From Flavobacteriales bacterium UBA2619 (GTDB lineage: Bacteria > Bacteroidota > Bacteroidia > Flavobacteriales_D > Sanyastnellaceae): a stretch of 12,533 nt of DNA. The stretch lies in assembly GCA_002339135.1 (NCBI GenBank), contig DDJR01000030.1:18112-30644 (forward strand). Direction: 5' to 3'. Positions 1 to 6,441 of this stretch are shown one piece after another; within the stretch, counting starts at the first letter, position 1; every line of letters begins with the position of its first letter. The translations under genes were made by a program, and so were the position numbers. Below the pieces are notes generated by a model. The model did not search any database, was not told the DNA's origin, and saw only the letters and a program-made list of their open reading frames with translations.

Positions 1-1323
1 CAATACCATACGATCAATGAAGCGTTGTGTTTGCTTGAGGTGGCTATAACATCATCTTCTTACGGATTTTGTCCAGGTGAGTCAGTTGTCCTTACTGCTC
101 CTGGTGGATATGACACCTACCAATGGTCTAACGGGGTGACGGGGGTGAGTTCGATCACGGTGACAAATGCTGGAAATTTCAGCATATTGGCATCAAACCT
201 TGAGGGATGTGTGGGTTCTTCAAATGTGATCTCTGTCGTTGAGATTTCAGGACAGGAGCCTACGGTTGATGTCACAGGAAGTCTCAACTTGTGTGATGGA
301 GGTATCATTCAGATGTCTGCCAGCGAAGCAGAGTCATGGGTTTGGTCTACGGGTGAAGAAACACAGACCATCCATGTAACTTCAGAAGGCATCTATTCAG
401 TAACAGCAGTAGATATTTGTTCCAACACTTCTGTTTCTTCAGAATATACGGTTACTTTATTTGATGCTCCAGTGGGTCCTCCTGAAGTGAGTGATCTGGT
501 TATCATCTCTGGAGATGACGCAACCTTCGAAGCTGTAGGAGAAAATATAAGTTGGTACGATTCAGAAGCTGGTGGAAACCAAATCGGATCTGGACCGATG
601 TACACCATTTCTGCCTTGACGAATGACGTCACTGTTTGGGTTTCGTCATCTCATGTCACTTCGGAGTCCAGTCCAGCAGGAGGGGAGTTAACGAATCAAG
701 CTACGGGTGCATACCACGGGAACAGCTCGCGTTGGTTAGAATTCGATGTCTATGAAGACATGCTACTCAGCAGCGTAACTGTTTATGCAAATGGAGCGTA
801 TGAACGCACATTCGAACTTATTGATGGCACAAACAATGTTCTTGCCTCTACCACTGTTTTTGTAGAAGATGGCGAGTTTGTTTTGGATCTAAATTTTGAA
901 ATTCCAGCAGGATTGGGGTATGGGTTAAGATCCACGACTTCTGATCCACAACTCTGGCGAGAGGGAACAGATTCCGGTCTCTCTTACCCATACGCTTTAG
1001 GCACTATCGGTGAGATCACGAATTCAACTGCCGGCCCTTCATTAAACTATTACTATTTCTTTTACAACTGGCAAGTTTCATCTCTTCCCATTTCCTGCGA
1101 GTCTGTGAGAGTGAGTGCACTTGCAACCATTGCTTGTGCGGGTTGTTTTGGATGCCCAGCGGATTTGAATGGAGATGGCTTTGTTTCTATCGTGGACTTG
1201 CTTCTTTTGCTGAGCGATTTCGGATGTTTGTTGTCATGCGAAACGGATATCAATCAAGATGGATCAGTAGCTGTTGATGATATATTGATCGTCCTCAGTG
1301 TCTTCGGGAATACGTGTGAGTAG
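1..1323 (+). CDS. Secreted Ig-repeat surface protein with dockerin-like C-terminus (5' partial)
   Basis: The frame is open from base 1 with no stop, so this is the last 440 codons of a larger gene; the first in-frame start-like codon (TTG at 25) is internal. Visible modules are two Ig/PKD-like repeats (about 60-240 and 270-460), each with a Cys early on, a 'YQWSNG' or 'WVWSTG' core and an 'aG.ysv' strand; a third Ig-like repeat (about 475-655, 'SWYDSEAGG'); a beta-rich module (about 700-1090, ending 'YYYFFYNWQV') of a type found in Bacteroidota surface proteins; and a Cys-rich tail (1153-1320) with two DxNxDGxV calcium loops. There is no T9SS type A tail. The protein is probably exported or cell-surface and may bind glycans or proteins, but no catalytic domain is visible in this part. 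The next gene on the same strand ends in the same tail. The role is unknown; the module calls rest on pattern recognition. Confidence 0.85.
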   Translation, partial: QYHTINEALCLLEVAITSSSYGFCPGESVVLTAPGGYDTYQWSNGVTGVSSITVTNAGNFSILASNLEGCVGSSNVISVVEISGQEPTVDVTGSLNLCDGGIIQMSASEAESWVWSTGEETQTIHVTSEGIYSVTAVDICSNTSVSSEYTVTLFDAPVGPPEVSDLVIISGDDATFEAVGENISWYDSEAGGNQIGSGPMYTISALTNDVTVWVSSSHVTSESSPAGGELTNQATGAYHGNSSRWLEFDVYEDMLLSSVTVYANGAYERTFELIDGTNNVLASTTVFVEDGEFVLDLNFEIPAGLGYGLRSTTSDPQLWREGTDSGLSYPYALGTIGEITNSTAGPSLNYYYFFYNWQVSSLPISCESVRVSALATIACAGCFGCPADLNGDGFVSIVDLLLLLSDFGCLLSCETDINQDGSVAVDDILIVLSVFGNTCE

Positions 1324-1646
1324 TCTTTTAGTTACTTGATGCTTTGCAAACGACTGGTGTATCAATACCGTCTGTGACCAAGTCATGAGTTCCTTGCGTT
1401 GGCTTCAGGATTGAAAGCCAACATTTGTGCAAATAAGGAGTGATTCATCTCCAGACCTAATCATTCTCAACACAATGAAATTAGGCTCATCAAGAAGAGA
1501 GGATCCGCCCCACGTATCTCCACCAATAAGTTGATTGTATGGGGTTTAATCTGGAGGATATTTCCCATGTGCTTAAAATCCTTCTATGTAAATAGTACCT
1601 GTGAAATTGCGTTTGTATTTCTTTTTTGGGTAAATTGACTGGTGTT
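1324..1646. other. Intergenic region, 323 bp
   Basis: No convincing gene. It holds an 8-bp-stem hairpin (1398-1422, listed separately) and a 46-codon stop-to-stop reading frame on the - strand (1405-1545) of protein-like composition but with no good start. Just before the next gene, TTG (about 1608) and TAAATTG (1631-1637) loosely resemble the Bacteroidota -33/-7 promoter elements. They would leave almost no leader before the ATG at 1647, so the promoter is not called. Confidence 0.6.
1398..1422 (+). terminator. Hairpin downstream of the Ig-repeat gene, possible terminator
   Basis: GTTGGCTT (1398-1405) pairs perfectly with AAGCCAAC (1415-1422) around a 9-nt loop, 75 bases after the stop codon at 1321-1323. 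No T-tract follows, only ATTTG, so it is not a classical intrinsic terminator. It may still act as a 3'-end structure. Confidence 0.3.
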
Positions 1647-3281
1647 ATGAAAAAACTACTCTTCATTTTGTCAATCGGCCTCTGTGGCTCTCTCTCTTCT
1701 CAAGAGATTCAATTGGAGCTGGATGCCTTGACTCGCTCTATTCCCAAGGCCACTTTTGGCGGTCAAACTTGGCGGGGTCCATCTTGGGTCGACACGACCT
1801 TCAATGATTCGGTTGCAACCATGTATCCCGATGTGTTAGCATATCCTCCATCTCCTGATGTTTGGGATTGGCAAAATGGTTGGTTTTATTCTCAGAACTT
1901 GTTGGATACTTGCTGTGTAGACACAATCTCATTAAGTTGGGGTCAATTAAATGCTACGGTCATTGACATCACACCTGAGACTTTTCAAAATGCTTTAGAT
2001 CAAACAGGAGCAGAAGGTCTCTATTGCTTAAATATGATCAGCAGTTCGATGTCCGATCAATTGGCTGATTTACACTCTGCGAAAGTCAATGGTGTGGGCT
2101 TGGAACGAATTCGGCTCGGAGACGAAATGGGGAAAGCAGGCAATGCGCACAGTATTGCTCATTTTCCAACTGCTGAAGACTATGCTGCAGCTTGTGATGT
2201 TTATATTGATTCAATCAGAACTCTTCTTCCAAACACAAAAATTGCAGTCTCAGCTGGAAATTTCGGATCATCAAATCCTAGGGCACAGTTTTGGAATGAT
2301 GCCTTATATGATATGCCCCATCAAGCAGATGCATTTAGATGGTCAGCGTTTTTTTACCTAAAGGAAGCTGACACATTGTTTACAACCAAACAGTTGTTGG
2401 CTTACGCTTTTGATCAAATCCCCACTTATGAACAGGTCCGAGGGTTTCAAGACACAACGGCCAATTTGCAAAATCATGAACTGTGGGTAGGCTATGGTAT
2501 CACAGACAACACGACAGACAAGCGATACCAAAACCGATGGAGTCTCGTGTTAATGTTTAGTGCCTCTCATCACCTCTTTTTAAACAACCGATTGGTAGAA
2601 GATATAAGTATGTTTAATGTGGGAGGAATTTTTGGCAATTGGGACGCGTTGGATACTCAAAACAATTTTCGAAAAAGAGCAACAGGTGTTTTTGCCTCTA
2701 TTTGGAACAAGGCCAAATTGGGTAAAAACAGGGCGACTAAAATTGAAACACCTGTCAATTTAATGGATGAAGTCACGTTCTATAACAACAACAATGTTCC
2801 TAGAGTCGTTGATTATCCTAAGCTTTTTGGTTGGAGGTTTGAAAATGATTCTGTTTTTGAATCATCTGTCATTTTAACAAACCTGTCGAACGACACACTG
2901 CAAGTGTCTGTTGATCATCTCCTGACGGGAGATGTTACATGGGAGAAATGGCATTCAGATTCATTGTTCGATGTGATCGATGATGACCATTATATTCATT
3001 TACTTACAGATACTGGAACCACAAATATTATTTTACTTCCATACTCGATGAATGTAGCTACCAGTCATTGTATAAATGATGACAACGGTGATGGTCTATG
3101 TGATGTGTTGTGCTATGAAGACTTAAACGCAGATGGCTTTGTAAGTGTTCAGGATTTGTTGAACTTGTTAAGTGAATTTGGGTGTGTTACATTGTGCGAA
3201 TACGATGTGAATCAAGATGGTTTTGTCACAGTCGATGATTTGTTAGACATCCTGACTGAATTTGGAAACTCCTGCGAATAA
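1647..3281 (+). CDS. Secreted glycoside-hydrolase-like (clan GH-A fold) protein with dockerin-like C-terminus, possibly non-catalytic
   Basis: 544 residues from the ATG at 1647. That start is preferred over an in-frame TTG at 1626 because it places a signal peptide (MKKLLFILSIG...SLSS, then QE) at the very N-terminus. Residues about 25-390 look like a (beta/alpha)8 barrel related to the arabinofuranosidase/glucuronidase-type families: 'FNDSV...MYPDVL', 'DVWDWQNGW' (72-79) and 'LERIRLGDE' (152-160), where E160 matches the usual acid/base Glu of 'GNE'. Residues about 395-470 resemble the C-terminal beta-domain ('ILLPYSMNVAT'). The tail (489-544) carries two DxNxDGxV loops and four Cys. Two hallmark sites look degenerate: the usual R-P-G-G reads 'LAYPPS' (64-69), and the expected nucleophile segment W-x-T-E reads 'WVGYG' (280-284). 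It may therefore be a carbohydrate-binding relative rather than an enzyme. The family assignment is from memory of motifs; secretion is well supported and the substrate is unknown. Confidence 0.75.
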   Translation: MKKLLFILSIGLCGSLSSQEIQLELDALTRSIPKATFGGQTWRGPSWVDTTFNDSVATMYPDVLAYPPSPDVWDWQNGWFYSQNLLDTCCVDTISLSWGQLNATVIDITPETFQNALDQTGAEGLYCLNMISSSMSDQLADLHSAKVNGVGLERIRLGDEMGKAGNAHSIAHFPTAEDYAAACDVYIDSIRTLLPNTKIAVSAGNFGSSNPRAQFWNDALYDMPHQADAFRWSAFFYLKEADTLFTTKQLLAYAFDQIPTYEQVRGFQDTTANLQNHELWVGYGITDNTTDKRYQNRWSLVLMFSASHHLFLNNRLVEDISMFNVGGIFGNWDALDTQNNFRKRATGVFASIWNKAKLGKNRATKIETPVNLMDEVTFYNNNNVPRVVDYPKLFGWRFENDSVFESSVILTNLSNDTLQVSVDHLLTGDVTWEKWHSDSLFDVIDDDHYIHLLTDTGTTNIILLPYSMNVATSHCINDDNGDGLCDVLCYEDLNADGFVSVQDLLNLLSEFGCVTLCEYDVNQDGFVTVDDLLDILTEFGNSCE

Positions 3282-3298
3282 ACCTCCTGCGAATAAAC
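3269..3298 (+). repeat. 15-bp perfect tandem duplication across a stop codon
   Basis: The unit CTCCTGCGAATAAAC occurs twice back to back (3269-3283 and 3284-3298), and the first CTC of a third copy follows. The first copy encodes the last Ser-Cys-Glu and the TAA of the upstream gene; the second repeats this codon set outside the gene. It looks like a recent slippage duplication. Confidence 0.9.
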
Positions 3299-3384
3299 CT
3301 CTATGAGACTCAGCTTGCCTTGCGATGGGTTTTTTTACGACAATTTCTTAGCATAAAATGACTTTTCTGAATCGCACGAGCTCA

Positions 3385-3419
3385 ATTGAGATGCAATCTC
3401 AATGTCTACAATGTTTTTT
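3385..3419 (+). terminator. Possible terminator between convergent genes
   Basis: ATTGAGAT (3385-3392) and ATCTCAAT (3396-3403) form an 8-bp stem with a 3-nt loop. A T6 run (3414-3419) starts 11 bases later. It lies between the + strand barrel gene and the - strand SOUL gene, where a terminator is expected. The AT-rich stem and the gap before the T-run make it weak. Confidence 0.3.
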
Positions 3420-3449
3420 CAGGATACGATCAGCATCTAAAAGTTAGCG

Positions 3450-4037
3450 CTATTCCAACTCTACAACAATTTCATTTTTACGAAATAAAACTTCATACGG
3501 AGGATTGTATCCCAAGACTAAAAATTGATTCGAATGTTGTATTCCTTGCTGATCCAACAACCTAACCAACTCTAACTTGTACTTCTCTATTTTTTCATTG
3601 CTTGCCCAACCACGAAAAGTGATTGCGGCCATTTTTCTTTCAGGAACTTCTACAAATTTAATGAAAGCGTTTAATGGCTTTGGCATGTCTTCTTTTGTGA
3701 ATTTTCCAGGAACTAAAAACATCATCGTCATTTCATCTTCTTCTAAAGTCATCGCCACTGGAGAAGTCATTGAAATTTGTTCTTCCCTTTCATTCTTCCC
3801 GAAAATATACCCTCCTAAAATAGAAAAACCCTTGCTGGAAGCTTGCTTGTAATCATCTGTGTCTACATCTACAGAAGTAAATAAACTTGCTTCATATTTT
3901 CGAATTTCAAAACCTGGATGTTCTTTGATGATGACATATTGATACCCTTCGATGTTGTGACTGCTCTTGTAGAACAACAATTGGCTCCCTAAAAAGAGGA
4001 GGAGAATGACACTTACAATGATTAACAATAGTTTCAT
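3450..4037 (-). CDS. SOUL-family heme-binding-type protein, membrane-anchored
   Basis: 195 residues, ATG start. An N-terminal hydrophobic segment (about residues 2-22) is followed directly by a SOUL domain with its characteristic order: 'FEIRKYEASLF' (43-53), 'GGYIFGKNEREEQISMTSPV' (75-94), 'MTMMFLVPGKFTKEDMPKP' (103-121) and 'MAAITFRGW' (136-144). SOUL proteins bind heme or tetrapyrroles in several cases, but many bacterial members have no known function, and no heme ligand can be named safely here. The hydrophobic start lacks a clear cleavage site or lipobox, so it is probably a signal anchor with the domain outside the cytoplasm. It lies 216 bp downstream of the lipid operon on the same strand, but with its own promoter candidate, so a functional link is not implied. 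The family call is firm. Confidence 0.9.
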   Translation of the reverse strand: MKLLLIIVSVILLLFLGSQLLFYKSSHNIEGYQYVIIKEHPGFEIRKYEASLFTSVDVDTDDYKQASSKGFSILGGYIFGKNEREEQISMTSPVAMTLEEDEMTMMFLVPGKFTKEDMPKPLNAFIKFVEVPERKMAAITFRGWASNEKIEKYKLELVRLLDQQGIQHSNQFLVLGYNPPYEVLFRKNEIVVELE

Positions 4038-4078
4038 GCAAAGGTGGTTTTTTCTTGATCGAACGAAATTTTACTCAG

Positions 4079-4086
4079 CAAATGTA
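4079..4086 (-). promoter_or_regulatory. Candidate -7 box for the SOUL gene
   Basis: Read on the - strand this is TACATTTG, an exact match to the Bacteroidota -7 consensus TAnnTTTG, 41 bases upstream of the ATG. Transcription would start near 4073 with a leader of about 35 nt. No clear TTG sits at the -33 distance, so support comes from one element only. Confidence 0.4.
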
Positions 4087-4253
4087 TAGCCTAAGCGGAG
4101 GAATACATCTTGTGAAAATGTGAGAGTGTGTTGTATCTATCTGTGGTGTACTTCTTCGTCCTTGATGAATAGTGTAGTTCCTGTCAATTTGAACTACCAG
4201 ATGTAGCTTAGAGTCCTTTTTTTTGCCTTGAACTCCAGCATATTTTAAAGGAT

Positions 4254-4895
4254 TTATCTCAAGCTAGATTGGTTTTTTGCGTCTAAAATCGAGCTCTTAG
4301 CAACACCTAGGATGTCCTCAATTTTGTAAGAATCAAAAGTGATTGGATTGCCAACGTACATTTTACAATTGTAAGGCAAAATAAGACTTGCTCCTTTGGG
4401 CATCGTCTGATGGAGTCCTTCGATATAGATTGGAATAACATCAATATCTGGATACATTTGAATCAACAATGCCAATCCTTTTTTAAAATCCTGCATCACA
4501 CCTGGCTCACCTCTTGTGCCCTCTGGATATAAAATGATCGACTCGCCATGTCTGAGAAGTTTTCCCATCATTTCAATTGGATCAGATTCGCCTTCGTTTT
4601 TTGCTCTTCTTGTAGGTATTAATACAGCATTCACAAAATGAACCATCATGAATTTTTTGATTGCATTTTTACTAAAGAAGTTTTCAGCAGCAATGGGGTG
4701 CACTCGATGGATATTTTTAAAGGGTATCGCACTCATAATAGCCATTGAATCCAAATGGCTGTTGTGGTTTGCGATTAAGATGTATTGCTTCCGATGTTTT
4801 AAGATCTCTGTATTGTAAAAACGAAGCCCAACAAAGAATGTAAAAATCTTCCGCCACAAAATAGAATGGACAAATATGAGAAGGAGTTTCTTCAA
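4254..4895 (-). CDS. 1-acylglycerol-3-phosphate acyltransferase-type (PlsC family) protein
   Basis: 213 residues. PlsC-family motifs are intact: 'NHNSHLD' (43-49, catalytic H44 and D49 of HxxxxD), 'VNAVLIPTRR' (88-97, motif II region) and 'YPEGTRGEPG' (123-132, motif III, phosphate binding), then 'VIPIYIEG'. The expected reaction is transfer of a fatty acyl group to lysophosphatidic acid, giving the phosphatidic acid used by CdsA just upstream. The start is odd: the ORF begins with TTG immediately after the TAA of the cytidylyltransferase gene, in the same frame. No ATG or GTG occurs before residue 51, which lies inside the catalytic block, so the TTG is the best start and reinitiation after the upstream stop is the likely mechanism. 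Last gene of the operon. A dedicated lysophospholipid or other acyl-acceptor specificity cannot be excluded. Confidence 0.88.
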   Translation of the reverse strand: MKKLLLIFVHSILWRKIFTFFVGLRFYNTEILKHRKQYILIANHNSHLDSMAIMSAIPFKNIHRVHPIAAENFFSKNAIKKFMMVHFVNAVLIPTRRAKNEGESDPIEMMGKLLRHGESIILYPEGTRGEPGVMQDFKKGLALLIQMYPDIDVIPIYIEGLHQTMPKGASLILPYNCKMYVGNPITFDSYKIEDILGVAKSSILDAKNQSSLR

Positions 4896-5849
4896 TTAGA
4901 TTAAGATCATTAAGTATACAATGTGAAAAAATGGGGATGCCGCTGTCGTTAAGCTATCTATTCTGTCTAGATACCCTCCATGACCAGGGATGGAATCTCC
5001 CAGATCTTTGACACCAAAATCTCTTTTAATCGCGGAGACTATAGCGTCACCTATAAATCCAAATAGAGCTACTGAAAAGCTAACGACAATGAGTTGCCAA
5101 GAGTGTAAAGGAGTTAAAAACCCCATGAAATACCCAATGACAGTTGTGGATATAAGTCCTCCTATAAACCCCTCCCAAGTTTTGTTAGGACTGACAGTAG
5201 GCATGATTTTATGTTTTCCGAAGAGCTTGCCAAATGTGAACTGCATGACATCATTGATTTGGGTTAAAAAAATCAAAAAAAGCAACAGACCTTTGCCTAC
5301 ATCTGGATTTGTATTCAGTGCAGGATGACAGACAAGCATCGCCATGTGACTGATCCCAAAGATTCCTATCATGAGAGAAGAGGGCATCAGTCCCATAGAG
5401 CGGACGATGTCCTTTGTGTCACCTGTCATGACAAGTAAAAAAGGGATGGAGATAAACATAAATACAGGCAGGAAAGACACAAACAGGTTGTACCATCCTT
5501 TGTAGGCAAAATAATACTGAACGGGAACGCACAAGTAGCATACGAGCAGGATTGATCTGTCAGATTCCCTCAATTTTAGATGGGTATACAGTTCTCTCAA
5601 TGCGAAGAAAGATAGAATTCCCAAACCGATGCAAGTGGCCATGGGACCAGCCAAAGCAGCGAATAGAAAAACAAAACAGATGACCCACCATGATTTGAGT
5701 CGAACCACCAATTCTTCAATCAAAGCTCCAGGTTTCAGTTTTTTCCAAGCGAAGAATATGAGACTGGAAAATACAAGGATGCTAAAAATGACGGCCACCA
5801 CCATTTGAAGTTGAGCACCCAATTCAAGGTTAGGGATTAACTTATTCAT
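4896..5849 (-). CDS. Phosphatidate cytidylyltransferase (CdsA family, YnbB-like)
   Basis: 317 residues, about eight hydrophobic segments, integral to the inner membrane. It converts phosphatidic acid plus CTP to CDP-diacylglycerol. The C-terminal family signature is complete at residues 272-298: S-x-I-K-R, then K-D-x-G-D, then PGHGGYLDRID. 'VSPNKTWEG' (219-227) is also present. Where ordinary CdsA has roughly 'D-t-g-A-Y-f-x-G-r', this protein has 'NDVMQFTFGKLFG' (199-211), which I associate with the uncharacterised YnbB-like branch; that association is from memory. The ATG at 5849 overlaps the end of the phosphatidyltransferase gene by 8 bp, and its TAA touches the TTG start of the acyltransferase gene in the same frame. 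Whether this is the cell's only CdsA or an accessory paralogue cannot be told from one window; the setting suggests accessory. Confidence 0.93.
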   Translation of the reverse strand: MNKLIPNLELGAQLQMVVAVIFSILVFSSLIFFAWKKLKPGALIEELVVRLKSWWVICFVFLFAALAGPMATCIGLGILSFFALRELYTHLKLRESDRSILLVCYLCVPVQYYFAYKGWYNLFVSFLPVFMFISIPFLLVMTGDTKDIVRSMGLMPSSLMIGIFGISHMAMLVCHPALNTNPDVGKGLLLFLIFLTQINDVMQFTFGKLFGKHKIMPTVSPNKTWEGFIGGLISTTVIGYFMGFLTPLHSWQLIVVSFSVALFGFIGDAIVSAIKRDFGVKDLGDSIPGHGGYLDRIDSLTTAASPFFHIVYLMILI

Positions 5850-6441
5850 TCAATGCGTTTTTAAGTCTCAAGTATGAGCTGACAACCATGAGCACAGATG
5901 CAGCCCCTACAATTTGATTTAGATACATCAGAACATCACTTGTGAAATAGCAGATGATACAAAGAAGACCAATTAACAAAGCTCTGTCGCTTTTGCCCAT
6001 GGGTCCGTCATATCTTCTTTTTCCTGAAACAACTTTTGCAATCACCCCGCAAAATTCATTGACAACCGATAGAGAAATAAATGTGATTGCCAACTTCATG
6101 TCAAGCTCGTCAAACATAATCAGAGGAAAGAAAATCACAATGTCAGAAACGACATCGCCGACCTCATTCAAAATCTCGCCCAGCTTTGATTGGAGATGAT
6201 ATACTCTGGCCATCATGCCATCAAGGGCATTCAACATCATCCTTGCAAGAAGTCCTATTGAGACAAACAGATAGTAAGAGTGGTGTTCTGACGCGTTCCA
6301 AAACACGTAGCCTATTGAAAGCGACAACAAAACAGCCGCAAGAGTAAGGGTGTTTGGCTTGACCCCCATTCCGTGGAGCATTTTAAGCAAAGGCATGAGC
6401 ATCTGCTGAAATTTAGGCTTGATTTTATAAGTCGAAATCAT
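5842..6441 (-). CDS. CDP-alcohol phosphatidyltransferase family protein (YnbA-like)
   Basis: 199 residues with about five to six hydrophobic segments. The family core is at residues 71-96: N71-x2-D74-G75-x2-A78-R79-x8-G88-x3-N92-x3-D96. Compared with the consensus D1xxD2GxxAR...GxxxD3xxxD4, positions 1 and 3 are Asn instead of Asp, while D2 and D4 are kept. 'GVKPNTLTL' (26-34) and 'RRYDGPMGKSDRA' near the C-terminal third match, as I recall, the YnbA-like group. The enzyme would exchange CMP of CDP-diacylglycerol for an alcohol in the inner membrane; the alcohol is unknown. The start ATG overlaps the stop of the upstream gene by 4 bp (ATGA) and its end overlaps cytidylyltransferase by 8 bp, so the three are translationally coupled. 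Family call is firm; product lipid is unknown. Confidence 0.9.
   Translation of the reverse strand: MISTYKIKPKFQQMLMPLLKMLHGMGVKPNTLTLAAVLLSLSIGYVFWNASEHHSYYLFVSIGLLARMMLNALDGMMARVYHLQSKLGEILNEVGDVVSDIVIFFPLIMFDELDMKLAITFISLSVVNEFCGVIAKVVSGKRRYDGPMGKSDRALLIGLLCIICYFTSDVLMYLNQIVGAASVLMVVSSYLRLKNALNE

Noticed and set aside
25..27. TTG at 25 as the start of the Ig-repeat gene
   Set aside because: The frame is open to base 1 and the codons before 25 read as normal protein; there is no signal peptide after it, so the gene begins outside the window.
1626..1646. TTG start at 1626 for the barrel protein
   Set aside because: It would put seven extra residues before a textbook signal peptide that begins at the ATG at 1647.
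2089..2361. 90-codon + strand frame inside the barrel gene
   Set aside because: It is a frame-shadow of a gene with a clear signal peptide and domain order; its translation has no recognisable motif.
4197..4236. GAGTCC...GAACTC pairing around a T8 run after the acyltransferase gene
   Set aside because: The run reads as A on the transcribed strand and lies in the loop, so it cannot act as a terminator for the - strand operon.
4990..5328. 112-codon + strand frame opposite the cytidylyltransferase gene
   Set aside because: It lies antisense to the complete CdsA signature, and its translation shows no domain or signal.
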